25,000 nucleotides of DNA from assembly GCA_963575745.1 (NCBI GenBank), contig CAUYUJ010015738.1:242842-267841 (forward strand), written 5' to 3'. Under the pieces are notes generated by a model. The model was not told where the DNA came from and searched no databases. It worked only from the letters and a program-made list of their open reading frames with translations. This DNA is from Prorocentrum cordatum (lineage: Eukaryota > Sar > Dinophyceae > Prorocentrales > Prorocentraceae). Made by a program: the position numbers and the translations under genes. Shown one piece after another: positions 1-7,432 of this stretch (the stretch's first letter is position 1; each line of letters begins with the position of its first letter).

Positions 1-1
1 A

Positions 2-651
2 GAGGACGACGTCAAAGTCGGCAAGGGTGGCTTCAGGGTCGTCACCCATGTTGGCCACGCATGGATCCGCAACAGAGGAGCTGATGGGATGGGGGATCTC
101 TACTACGCAATCGCTGGGTGGCAGCGAAGAAGCGCTGAGATAAAGAAACAACATATTCCCGTGGCCTCCTCACTTTTCTCAAATATGCCCTGGGACAACA
201 ACATGTTGGTGCCCCTCCTAGGTCTGCAGCCTTCCTGACGCATGATCTCACCAATCTCAAGCATATGAAGAAGCGAGGGGCAACACCGTGGCTGGTAAAA
301 CAAATGGTTGGGACTCGGGCGTGCATGAGCCTGCAAGAGAAGACTCAGAGCGAGGTGAGGAGTAGCTCTGTTAACACGCCTTCTCTTTCCCTGCCACTGA
401 GCGTCCCCCTCCCCCAGAACTTCAACTCGGTTTTAACAGTGCGCCCGCCGTTGTTGAAATCGCCCCTGAGCTGCCGCTGGCAGGCGCTGAAGTTCGGCGA
501 CGCAAGATTGCGGAATTTCATGCTGACATGCCCATCTCCAATCATCCCCATCTACTTGTCGGGCGGCCTGCCCAAGGGCACCACGACGAAACCTAAGCTG
601 GTTGAGTCCAACTTGAGTTTGATTGTATTGAACATGTGCAACATTCCTTAA
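2..651 (+). pseudogene. Frame-broken coding-like segment, unknown protein
   Basis: Three overlapping stop-free plus-strand frames read like protein. Frame one runs 2-238 (78 residues, entering from outside the window) and includes GADGMGDLYYAIAGWQRR. Frame two is open from 139 to 651 (170 codons) and includes SAAFLTHDLTNLKHMKKRG. Frame three is open 375-596 and includes RRRKIAEFHADMPISNHPHL. The composition is mixed and not repeat-derived, and 170 stop-free codons is long for this moderate GC. The overlaps suggest one gene broken by two frameshifts near 135-238 and 375-450, or exons with missed introns. I do not recognise the family. A pyrimidine tract ending in CAG at about 418 could be a splice acceptor. 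Chance openness in GC-rich DNA remains possible. Confidence 0.33.
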
Positions 652-659
652 GCGCAGCA

Positions 660-1490
660 CAACGTTCATGTGCATGGGGGGGGGGGTGCGACAGGGAACT
701 CCGAGCTCGTGCACATGTTGTTGGGTTCCTTCTATCTCGAGCTCAGATCTCTTGGTCGTGGGAGAAATCACCGGCTACTATCTGGCACGGGGGGAGGGGG
801 AGCTGATGAACTGGGGTCCAGAAATCCTGGCTTCGGGAAATTCGGTGCGGTTGTCGGGACACCCCGCATTGTCTGCTACCGGCCTGAACCGTTCGTCTGT
901 GCTCTCTCTGTCCCTGCATTTCCGCGGGGACGCCCTGAAACGAACGACTCCCCCCAGGCCTGCAAACGCTTCAGGACGCGATGGACAAGCGCAAGCAAGC
1001 GGTTGGGCGCGTGGAGCCCCTGCATGCGCACAGGGCAACTTCTACCTAAGACAATGGCCTCTGGTTGCTCGTGGTGTCTGCGCAGCTTGTTGCGGCGCGT
1101 GCTGATGGTGCGCCTGGAAGGAGAGCGGAAGCCACGCGAACAGCACAGACGCAGCTTCTCGCCTTTCTTTGCCTGGGAGTTTGATCCGCCGCGCCTTTAC
1201 CAATGGTGCAAAGTCATTTTGGGTTCCGCCTGGCAAGGTTGTTTACCAATCTCTGGCGCGCCGTGTCTTTGAGACATCCTTTTGCGGCAGAACTTCGTGA
1301 ACCGCTCGAGGTCCTCGTCAAGCATCGGAGGCAGATGCGCGGGAGCCCCGCCCCACCGCGGCCTGTCGCTTCCGCTGCTGACCGCGGTGGGGCTGCATCA
1401 CATCTCCTCTGAACCATTTTGGTTGTTATGTGTGAGAGAACGCGTTTCGTGGACGCTGTCCTGGAAAATCACCTTGACACGTTGGAGCCC
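660..1490 (+). other. Non-repetitive tract with weak coding-like frames
   Basis: This stretch has mixed composition and no internal repeat. Plus-strand frames are open at 670-1272 (200 codons) and at 1203-1412 (69 codons). A shorter frame around 951-1055 contains LQTLQDAMDKRKQAVGRVE, which looks helical. None is long enough, or similar enough to a family I know, to call a gene. A G11 run sits near 677-687. An imperfect inverted repeat (CGTTCGT with ACGAACG) spans about 889-948. Possible decayed exons or plain intergenic DNA. Confidence 0.2.
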
Positions 1491-1494
1491 AGCC

Positions 1495-1660
1495 CCCCCG
1501 ATTTGCAAGGGGGGAAGGTTCGAACCAAGCCCCCCTCCCTCCCCCGTCCAACGGGGAGGTGTATTCGAACCCGGAGGGGAGGCCCCGCCTGAGATGCAGG
1601 GCTGGGGGGGCTCGAACAGGGCCCCCCCCCGTGAGTTGTAAGGAGGGGCCCCTCCCCCAA
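1495..1660. repeat. Palindromic module array, copy 1
   Basis: C- and G-rich modules carry the perfect palindrome GGTTCGAACC (1517-1526) and related TTCGAACCC (about 1564) and CTCGAAC (about 1611). They alternate with a short hairpin core CCTGAGATGCAGG (about 1588-1601). The same two building blocks recur at 2090-2130, 2700-2735 and 3436-3785. The modules separate or border the trinucleotide arrays. The function is unknown. Confidence 0.6.
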
Positions 1661-1665
1661 CTGTG

Positions 1666-1719
1666 CGCGTCGTCGTCGTCGTTGTCGTCGTCGTTGTCCT
1701 CGTCGTAGTCGTCGCGCAA
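1666..1719. repeat. Short (GTC)n / (GTT)n microsatellite
   Basis: An imperfect trinucleotide run of GTCGTC with GTT variants follows the palindromic modules directly. It has the same composition as the large array at 2133-3435, so it looks like a small outlying copy. Confidence 0.8.
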
Positions 1720-1739
1720 AACAGCACTCATCAGACAGC

Positions 1740-2095
1740 AAAAACTGTTTCATCTTGGTGTTGCTTGTCATATTTACCGAATTTATAGAACGTACCAGCA
1801 TGGCCTTCGGCGTCAACTGTGCCATAATCCACCAACGTGCCAGCATTGACATCTGCACCAACTCCGTTCTGTCTTAATTCTCAATCTTGTAAACTGAACT
1901 GCAGCGTGGACTGCACGCTGGGAGAAGCGGCGGATTATGTGTGTTTTGTGTTCTTCAAGTGCGAACTCGGTCTAGCAGCCAATTTGGCAGGCCTGGGTAA
2001 TTTACAAAGGATGTTGACGTCATTCAGAGCAGCGTGGGTACGTCGGGCACGCGCAGCGCATCCAATGATATTGGTCACGTTCTTGATTTGCAGGG
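1740..2095. repeat. Dispersed repeat A, copy 1
   Basis: This is homologous in the same orientation to 4165-4585. Matched landmarks, in order, are CTTGGTGTTGCTTGTCA (1755), GCCTTCGGCGTCAACTGTGC, CACCAACGTGCCAGC, TGTCTTAATTCT, and GTTGACG followed by a GTGGGTACGTCGGGCACGCG block near 2014-2060. On the minus strand parts of both copies can be read as similar peptides (for example MAQLTPKA and NAARARRTH-like). Copy 1 has a 5-base length difference that shifts the frame, and it contains stops. Most base differences between the copies would change amino acids, so this behaves like a neutral repeat and not a conserved gene. It could be a fragment of a larger transposable element. Confidence 0.75.
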
Positions 2096-2132
2096 GAGAG
2101 AGGCTCGAACCAGGGAGGCCCCCCCCCTGAGC

Positions 2133-2190
2133 GCGTCGTCGTCGCCGACGCAGGTCGCCGTCGCAGTCGCCGTCGCCGTCGCCATTGCCG

Positions 2191-2222
<32 letters not shown>

Positions 2223-2410
2223 GCCGCCGCCGCCGTGGACGTCGCCGCCGTCGTCGCCTTCACCGTCGCTGTCGCCGTCGCCGTCGCCGCCGTCGCCGTC
2301 CCCGTCGCCGTGGCCGTCGCTGTCGCATTCGCTGTAGCGCTCGCCATCACCGTCGCCGTTGTTGTCGTCGTCATCGTCATCGTCGTCATCGTCGTCGTCG
2401 TCGCCGCCAT

Positions 2411-2442
<32 letters not shown>

Positions 2443-2869
2443 CCGTCGCCGTGGCCGTCGCCGTCGTCGTCGCCTTCACCGTCGCCGCCGCCGTCGCCGT
2501 CGCCGCCGTTTCCGTCGCCGTCGCCGTCGCCGACGCCGTCGCCGTTGCTGTCGCATTCGCTATAGCGCTCGCCATCGCCGTCGTCGTGGCCGTCATCGTC
2601 GTCGTCGTTGTCATGGTCGTCGTCGTTGTCGCTGCCCGACGGCGCCTGCGCCGGCGCCCGCCGTCGTGGGGGTGCATGGGGGCGGGCCCCCCACGGTACG
2701 AAAACCCCCCCCTGCAATTCAGGGAGGGGGGCCTTGTGACCGTCGTCGTCGTCGTCGCCGTCGCCTTCGTTGTCGCCATCGCCGCCGCCGTCGCCGACGC
2801 CGTGGCCGTCGCCGCCGCTGTCGCCGTCGCCGTCGCCGTCGCCATTGTCGTCGTCGTCGTTGTCGTTGT

Positions 2870-2900
<31 letters not shown>

Positions 2901-3068
2901 ATCGTCATCGTTATCGTTGTTGTTGTCGATGTCGTCGTCGTCGTCGTCGTCGTCGTCGTCCGTCGTCGTCGTCGCTGACCGACGGCGCCGGCGCTGGCGC
3001 CAGCGCCAAGGGGTGGGGGCCCCCCTCTGCGCGTCGTCGTCGTCGTTGCCGTTGCCATCGCCGTCACA

Positions 3069-3111
<43 letters not shown>

Positions 3112-3152
3112 CCGTCACCGTCTCCATCGCATTCGTCGTCGCCGTCACCATC

Positions 3153-3218
<66 letters not shown>

Positions 3219-3348
3219 TTCGTCGTCGTCGTCGTCGACGTCGTCATCGTCGTCGTCGCCGTCGCCGTCATCGCCTCCGCTGCCCGACGGCGCCGGCGCC
3301 GGAGCCGGCGCCGTCGCCGTGGCCGTCGCCGTCGCCGTCGCCGTCGTG

Positions 3349-3395
<47 letters not shown>

Positions 3396-3435
3396 TACCC
3401 GACAGCGGCGGCGCCGTCGCTAGCGCTCGCCGTCG
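2133..3435. repeat. Large CGT/CGC trinucleotide array with higher-order repeats
   Basis: About 1.3 kb of GTC and GCC triplets, with a near-perfect (CGT)n run at 3155-3210 and another at about 3340-3393. It shows higher-order structure. The segment TCGCATTCGCT followed by TAGCGCTCGCCATC occurs at 2323 and again at 2551, 228 bp apart, with a matching CGCCTTCACC upstream of each (2255 and 2471). Triplet composition shifts between GTC-rich and GCC-rich blocks. It is open in several frames, giving poly-Ala/Val, poly-Ser/Pro, poly-Arg and poly-Thr/Ala. This is expected from stop-free triplets and is not evidence of a gene. Confidence 0.95.
2631..2735. repeat. GC spacer inside the triplet array, with hairpin core
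   Basis: The array is interrupted by CGCTGCCCGACGGCGCC at 2631, then GC-rich sequence and a perfect inverted repeat CCCTGCAATTCAGGG (about 2711-2725). Related CGCTG(A/C)CCGACGGCGCC spacers occur at about 2975 and 3279, and a degenerate one at about 3394. The triplet array is therefore built of blocks separated by a shared spacer. Confidence 0.7.
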
Positions 3436-3785
3436 TCAGTTGCAAGGGGGGTGGGCCCCGTCCCGGTTCGAACCCTCCTCCCCCCCTTGCAACTCAGGGG
3501 GCCCGTTCGACCCTACATACCCTCCCTTGCATCTGCCCTCCCTCCTGGTTCGAACCCCGCTCCCCCTTGGACAGAGGGCGGGGGAGGCCTGCTCGACCCC
3601 CCCCCAACCCCCTGGACAAGCGAGGGCCCGCCTTCGGTTGGACCCCCCCCCCCCCTGCAACTCAGGGGGGAGCCCCCCGCCCGGTTCGAACCCCCCCCCC
3701 TTGATGGGAGGCGGCCCCCCCATGTTCGAACTTCCCCCCCTAGCATCTCAGGGAGGGGGGGCCCCTTCGCAGTTCGACCACCACC
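3436..3785. repeat. Palindromic module array, copy 2
   Basis: A degenerate tandem of two modules. The palindrome GGTTCGAACC is at 3465-3474, 3547-3556 and 3683-3692, with variants near 3505 and 3724. The hairpin core CCTTGCAACTCAGGG or CCCCTGCAACTCAGGGG is at about 3485-3499 and 3652-3667, with CTAGCATCTCAGGG at about 3740. Runs of C and G separate the modules. GGTTCGAA resembles the T-arm of a tRNA, but no acceptor, D or anticodon arms are present. Confidence 0.75.
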
Positions 3786-4164
3786 CCTCCTTCCCAGCGT
3801 CCGCAGAACGCGGTCTTCCTTATATGGAGAGTGTGTCTGTGCTGTTTAGCAAGCCATCGCTGTACGGTTGGTTTGTGTATGTACGTAGAGATATGGCGCC
3901 ACATGTTCAACATCAATTTCATCGTGTGTCTTGAACTGTGGCAGCGCATCGAGCAAAACTGCGGGCGGCATGTGGCCAACAAACAAACGCCATCGACACC
4001 CACCCGTCCGTGTTTTCAACTATGTGATGCTCATGTGCGCGTGCTGCCTCCAGCCTGGCTTGCAAAATACTCCCTTTACTGATAGCAGCGTGAACAATTG
4101 AGTCCGAGTGTAGCAAGCCATGGCTTGAAGGGGCGTATTGCATTCTGCCACCGTCCTTCCAATA
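3786..4164. other. Non-repetitive tract with a minus-strand open frame
   Basis: Mixed-composition sequence with no recognised element. A minus-strand frame is open from about 4287 to 3919 (122 codons), ending with a segment containing LQARLEAARAHEHHIVEN. A second minus frame is open from 4442 to 4020 (140 codons). They overlap in different frames, so at most one can be real. Both extend into dispersed repeat A, whose other copy is broken in these frames. Probably repeat-associated. Confidence 0.3.
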
Positions 4165-4585
4165 CAAGCAACAAAAAACTGTTCCACCTTGGTGTTGCTT
4201 GTCAGATCTACCAAGTTCATATAACGTGCCAGCGCCGCCTTCGGTGTCAACTGTGCCATCGTGAACCAACGTGCCAACGTTGGCCACTGAACGAACTTTG
4301 TCTTAATTCTTAAGTTTGTCAACTGCACTTCAGCGTGGCCTGCAACCTTGGAGAAGTGACGGATTCTGTTAAATTCTAGGTAGCTGAAGCGGAACAAGTA
4401 TCTTGCAAATCTGAGTATGAGCTCCCGGTCGTTGTTCTCCAAACGCGAAGACGGTTCAGCAGTCCATTCGACGGGCCTGGCTCATGTACAACAAGGAAGT
4501 TGACGCCATTTCGAGCAATGTGGGTGCGTCGCGCACGCGCTGCGTTGCCAATGGTATCGATCAATCGATCATGTTCTTGACATGC
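4165..4585. repeat. Dispersed repeat A, copy 2
   Basis: This second copy of the repeat at 1740-2095 is in the same orientation and somewhat longer, with an extra tract near 4370-4440. The minus strand is open where copy 1 is frameshifted. Across 35 aligned codons I count about four silent and about ten amino-acid-changing differences, which argues against protein conservation. It lies just upstream of a foldback cluster. Confidence 0.75.
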
Positions 4586-4606
4586 ACGCCCCAAAGGAGG
4601 AGAAAC

Positions 4607-4786
4607 AATACTTGCGTTAGGTCGGGAGGGTCCCCCTACAGGCGGAGATTTGGTGAAACAGTCAGAAATAGTCAAACGTGCCAAAAGCATGCCCCAACAA
4701 TTTTAAGAACATCGTCCCCAGAGTATGCATTTTACTATGTTTGAACATTCCTCCACTAAAGGGACAGGCCCGACGTAATACTTGCG
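4607..4786. mobile_element. Foldback element family 1, tandem copy 1
   Basis: Bounded on both sides by the direct repeat AATACTTGCG (4607-4616 and 4777-4786). Inside are terminal inverted repeats. The left arm is GTCGGGAGGGTCCCCCTACA with a following GGCGGAGATTT. The right arm ends AAGGGACAGGCCCGACGT. The centre carries GTCCCCAGAGTA, which is the reverse complement of the centre motif of the other copies. No coding capacity. Length and structure suit a miniature inverted-repeat element. Confidence 0.7.
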
Positions 4787-4965
4787 CGTTCTGTCGGGCG
4801 TGTCCCCCTACAGGGGGATTTTCGACGAAAAAAACAAAATAATCAAAAGATCGTCCAAAAATAGCCTGGGGACTACTTTTTGAATATGTTTTGACCTTCG
4901 TGGGGTATTTTTTGGGACATTTTTTATCGTTCGTCGAACATCCCGCCACTTGCGTAATACTTGCG
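4777..4965. mobile_element. Foldback element family 1, tandem copy 2
   Basis: It shares its left AATACTTGCG with copy 1 and ends at a third AATACTTGCG (4956-4965). The left arm has TGTCCCCCTACAGGGGGA then TTTTCGACGAAAAA. The right arm has TTTTTATCGTTCGTCGAACA then TCCCGCCAC. The centre GCCTGGGGACTAC matches GTCTGGGGACTAT in the copy at 23557-23719. The arms pair over much of the element, so the single strand should fold into one long hairpin. Confidence 0.75.
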
Positions 4966-5070
4966 ATAATCATAACGACGTAAATCGTCGAAATCCCGCT
5001 GCTACAAGCCCGACGTACTTTTTGTTTTTCGTCGAAATCCCACTACTACAGGCCCGACGTAATACTTGCG
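4956..5070. mobile_element. Foldback element family 1, truncated copy 3
   Basis: The unit lies between the third and fourth AATACTTGCG (5061-5070) but is only about 105 bp. It holds two right-arm-like ends in tandem: GTCGAAATCCCGCTGCTACA then AGCCCGACGTA (about 4988-5017), and TCGTCGAAATCCCACTACTA then CAGGCCCGACGT (about 5031-5060). It looks like a deletion product or nested insertion. Confidence 0.65.
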
Positions 5071-5225
5071 AGAAAGCGCCACGAGCGAGCCATGGCCCCG
5101 AGCTGCGCGCTCACACCGGCCTCGGCTCGCGGGCCGGGCTCCGTGGGAGGGCGGGCCCGCCGCGCCCCGCGGCCGCCCGAGGCCCGCCGCGCGCGAACAC
5201 CGGCGGGGGGGGGGGGCAGGCGCTG
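5071..5225. other. Very GC-rich CpG-dense tract
   Basis: GC-rich, CpG-rich sequence. An ATG in a good initiation context (GCCATGG, 5092) opens a frame of 380 codons, but almost all of it runs through CCT-array DNA and foldback sequence, so I do not call a gene. It ends in a G10 run near 5207-5216. Confidence 0.4.
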
Positions 5226-5397
5226 TTGTTCCTCGTCCTCCTCCTCCTCCTCCACCTCCTCCTCCTCCACCTCCTCCTCCTCCACCTCCTCCTCCTCCAC
5301 CTCCTCCTCCTCCACCTTCTCCTCCTCCTCCTCCTCCTCCACCTCCTCCTCCTCCTCCTCCTCCACCTCCTCCTCCTCCTCCGCCTCCTCAGACTGC
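5226..5397. repeat. CCT array with 15 bp TCC/ACC unit
   Basis: The pyrimidine strand is on plus. A 15 bp unit (four TCC plus ACC) repeats about five times at 5240-5315, then becomes less regular. It is open in all three plus frames as poly-Ser, poly-Pro or poly-Leu. Confidence 0.95.
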
Positions 5398-5862
5398 TCG
5401 CTACAGAGTAGCATCCATGTTCCCCCTCCCTCCCTCTGCTTCGCTCCCTGCCCTGCTCCCCCTGCCTCCTCCCTCCCCCTCCTGCGACAGCCGAAAGGTC
5501 AAAACCAAACGCGTTCGCCGAACTTTGCCGAAATCGCGAAGCCAAAAATGTCCAGCTCCGTCCTCCACACCAAGCCTCGTCCTCCACCTCCTTCTCCTCA
5601 TCCTCCTCCTCCTTCTCAAACCCCACCTCCTCCTTCCAACCTCCCCCCCTCATCCCAACCTCCTCCTCCTCCTCCTCCTCATGATCCTCCTCCTCCTCCT
5701 CCTCCTCTCCTCCTCATCGCCCTCCTCCTCCTCCTCCTCCTCCTCATCCTCCTCATCGCCCTCCTCCTCCTCCTCCTCCTCCTCCTCCTCCTCCTCCTTC
5801 CAACCTCCCCCCCTCCTCCCAACCTCCTCCTCCTCCTCCTCCTCCTTTGCCTGCGCCTCCCT
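5398..5862. repeat. Pyrimidine-rich tract and second CCT array
   Basis: 5398-5573 is C/T-rich but irregular. 5574-5862 is an imperfect (CCT)n array with CAT, CAA and TTC interruptions. A GGA array of opposite polarity lies about 760 bp downstream (6627-6845), so the two could pair over long distance or form triplex DNA. Confidence 0.9.
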
Positions 5863-6060
5863 TCCCCCTCCGAACCTCCTCTTCCCCGGGGAGCGGCGGG
5901 GCCGGGGCGCGCGCAGAGGCAAGGGAACTCCTGCGGCCGCCACCGTCTGCGGGGCACGTGTCGACGCCACGTGCATGGCCTCGAGCGGGCCGCCGCGGGC
6001 GGCGCTGCAGGGAGGAGCACGAGCCTGTTTTCGCGGGGGGGGGGGGGGGGGAGGTCCGCT
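5863..6060. other. GC-rich tract with paired CACGTG hairpin and G17 run
   Basis: GCACGTG (5954-5960) and CACGTGC (5968-5974) form a perfect 7 bp stem with a 7-base loop and supply two CACGTG sites. A G17 run lies at 6035-6051. No gene is supported. Confidence 0.45.
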
Positions 6061-6226
6061 CGGGTGCTGCTGGAAGTACCCCTGGCCCGAGGTGCCCCTA
6101 GGATTCTCGGGAGGGCCCCGACGGCCTCCAGAGCACCCCCTCGCGAAGTCCAGAGGGCCCCAGGGCCCTCAGAATGGAGCGAAAAGCCGGGGGCACCTTG
6201 GGCCAGGGACACTTCTAGCAACACAC
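6061..6226. mobile_element. Foldback element family 2
   Basis: The left arm (about 6061-6105) contains GTGCTGCTGGAAGTACCCCT then GGCCCGAGGTGCCCC. The right arm (about 6188-6226), read in reverse complement, contains GTGTTGCTAGAAGTGTCCCT then GGCCCAAGGTGCCCC, so about 40 bp pair with few mismatches. The interior has a further complementary pair of GGGCCC-rich blocks. It ends one base or less before the family 3 element, so the two are adjacent or nested. Open frames across the arms read as related peptides on the two strands purely because of the symmetry. Confidence 0.75.
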
Positions 6227-6412
6227 GATCCTGACTACATACCAGACCACCCCAACCCAACCCGAAGACCCAAATTTCGGGTTGGGGGTTGGGGGGGGTA
6301 TGGGTTCCATACGTGGTTCTTCGATGTTCCCCGACCCCCCCCCCCCACTGGAAATGGAGGGCACATGGAGGCCTTCGGGTTGGGTTGGGGTGGTTTGGTG
6401 GGTGGTGAGATC
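6227..6412. mobile_element. Foldback element family 3, copy 1
   Basis: Terminal inverted repeats of about 40 bp. The left has GACCACCCCAACCCAACCCG; the right has CGGGTTGGGTTGGGGTGGTT then TGGTGGGTGGT, with GATC near both ends (6227 and 6409). The interior contains AATTTCGGGTTGGG and a TTCGATGTT-CCCGACCCCC block. A second copy at 8711-8886 aligns end to end. No coding capacity. Confidence 0.85.
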
Positions 6413-6626
6413 CGTGGTCCGAGGCTTCCGGACGTCTTCGCAATGTCTCTGCAGCTCCAGCCTGAGGATGCGCTCCGGCGGCTGCGCCTCGTCGAGAGCG
6501 TTCCGGGGGCGTGCACATCGTCCCGGGCCCGCCGCCGGAGAGCCGAGCTACAGCCCGAAAGCCACGGGGCAGCGTTAGGGGAGGGTTAGGGGAGGGCGTG
6601 AGCATGACGACAGAGCGGATAGGATG
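6413..6626. other. Spacer with inverted repeat and TTAGGGG pair
   Basis: CTCCGGCGGC (6473-6482) and GCCGCCGGAG (6531-6540) are a perfect 10 bp inverted repeat. GTTAGGGGAGG occurs twice in tandem near 6574-6595. This is G-quadruplex-capable and telomere-like in sequence, but only two units long. No gene is supported. Confidence 0.5.
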
Positions 6627-6845
6627 TAGGAGGAGGAGGAGGAGGAGGAGGAGGAGGAGGATCCCACGCCACTGAGGAGGAGGAGGAGGAGGAGGAGGAG
6701 GAGGGCGATGAGGAAGAGGAGGAGAGAGGAGGAGGAGGAGGAGGAGGAGGAGGTGAGGAGGAGGAGGAGGAGGGAGGGAGGAGGAGGAGAGCGAGGAGGG
6801 GGAGCAAGAGAAGGACGAGGCGGAGGAGAAGGAAGAGGAGGAATA
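6627..6845. repeat. GGA array
   Basis: Imperfect (GGA)n with GCGATGAGGAAGAGG and AGCGAGG interruptions; purine strand on plus. Minus-strand frames through it are poly-Ser, poly-Pro or poly-Leu. Opposite in polarity to the array at 5574-5862. Confidence 0.95.
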
Positions 6846-7432
6846 GGAATGGGAACAGGTTCGAAGACGATGTCCTACTATTGTGAAAAAAAGATGGCTT
6901 GCCTGCCTCACATGCGCATATCGATGACCAAGTCCTTGCCCGCCGAAATGGCGCCCGAGGGAACGACATGGACGCCGCTTGTAGCGTTGACCGCCGTATG
7001 TACCCAGGCTCCGTAGCGTTCCCATTCGGGTATTACTAAGCCAAGCAACCCAACACTGCACGCCCTCAGCTCTCCCACGAATGCCAGCCCAGAGGAAACG
7101 GCCAACCCTCAGTTGAATGCAACAAACCAAATGACCCACACCGAATCCGCAGTGCATTGGTAATCATAGAATGTGGTACTGCGTTGGCATTGCGGCGGAC
7201 ACCAAGTGAGCAACAAAAACAGACAAGCTGTGAAACATCTCTTGTCGAAGAGCAACCACATCCTCTGGCCTTTTATCGTTTTGAGAAACTGCCACTTGCT
7301 TTCGCTCGAAGGGAACTCAATCTAGCAACTCTCAGTAGATGCGCCTACCGCGAAAACCTTTTGCCAGCTAACCATCCGCAACCAAAAACCCAGCCACCAA
7401 CAAGTCCCAGCCAACTCAGCCTGAAGTACTGC
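6846..7432. other. Non-repetitive tract, ambiguous coding-like frames on both strands
   Basis: Balanced composition without repeats. On minus, a frame from 7105 to 6908 (65 codons, stop upstream) reads VGELRACSVGLLGLVIPEWE and on to VVPSGAISAGKDL. On plus, overlapping frames are open at about 6901-7050, and a 123-codon frame starting with ATG is open at 7157-7528. The minus peptide has faint similarity to a light-harvesting-protein first helix, but key residues are missing and I do not call it. The strands contradict each other, so none is annotated as a gene. Confidence 0.2.

Noticed and set aside
3465-3692. GGTTCGAACC strings resembling tRNA T-arms
   Set aside because: No acceptor stem, D arm or anticodon arm at tRNA spacing; the string is a palindrome inside a repeated module.
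2034-3934. Several 200-420 codon frames on both strands in the CGT array
   Set aside because: Poly-Ala/Val, Arg, Ser/Pro and Thr/Ala strings dictated by GTC/GCC triplets; no domain or non-repeat core.
5092-6589. Long plus-strand frames (380 and 507 codons), with a good ATG context at 5092
   Set aside because: They run through CCT arrays (poly-Ser/Pro) and the two foldback elements; frame openness follows from triplet repeats lacking stops.
6574-6595. Telomere-like GTTAGGGGAGGGTTAGGGG
   Set aside because: Only two units and embedded in GC-rich spacer; not a telomeric array.
5679-7157. 492-codon minus-strand frame
   Set aside because: Mostly poly-Ser/Leu/Pro/Arg from GGA/CCT arrays plus foldback arms; only the first ~100 codons are non-repetitive and they compete with other frames.
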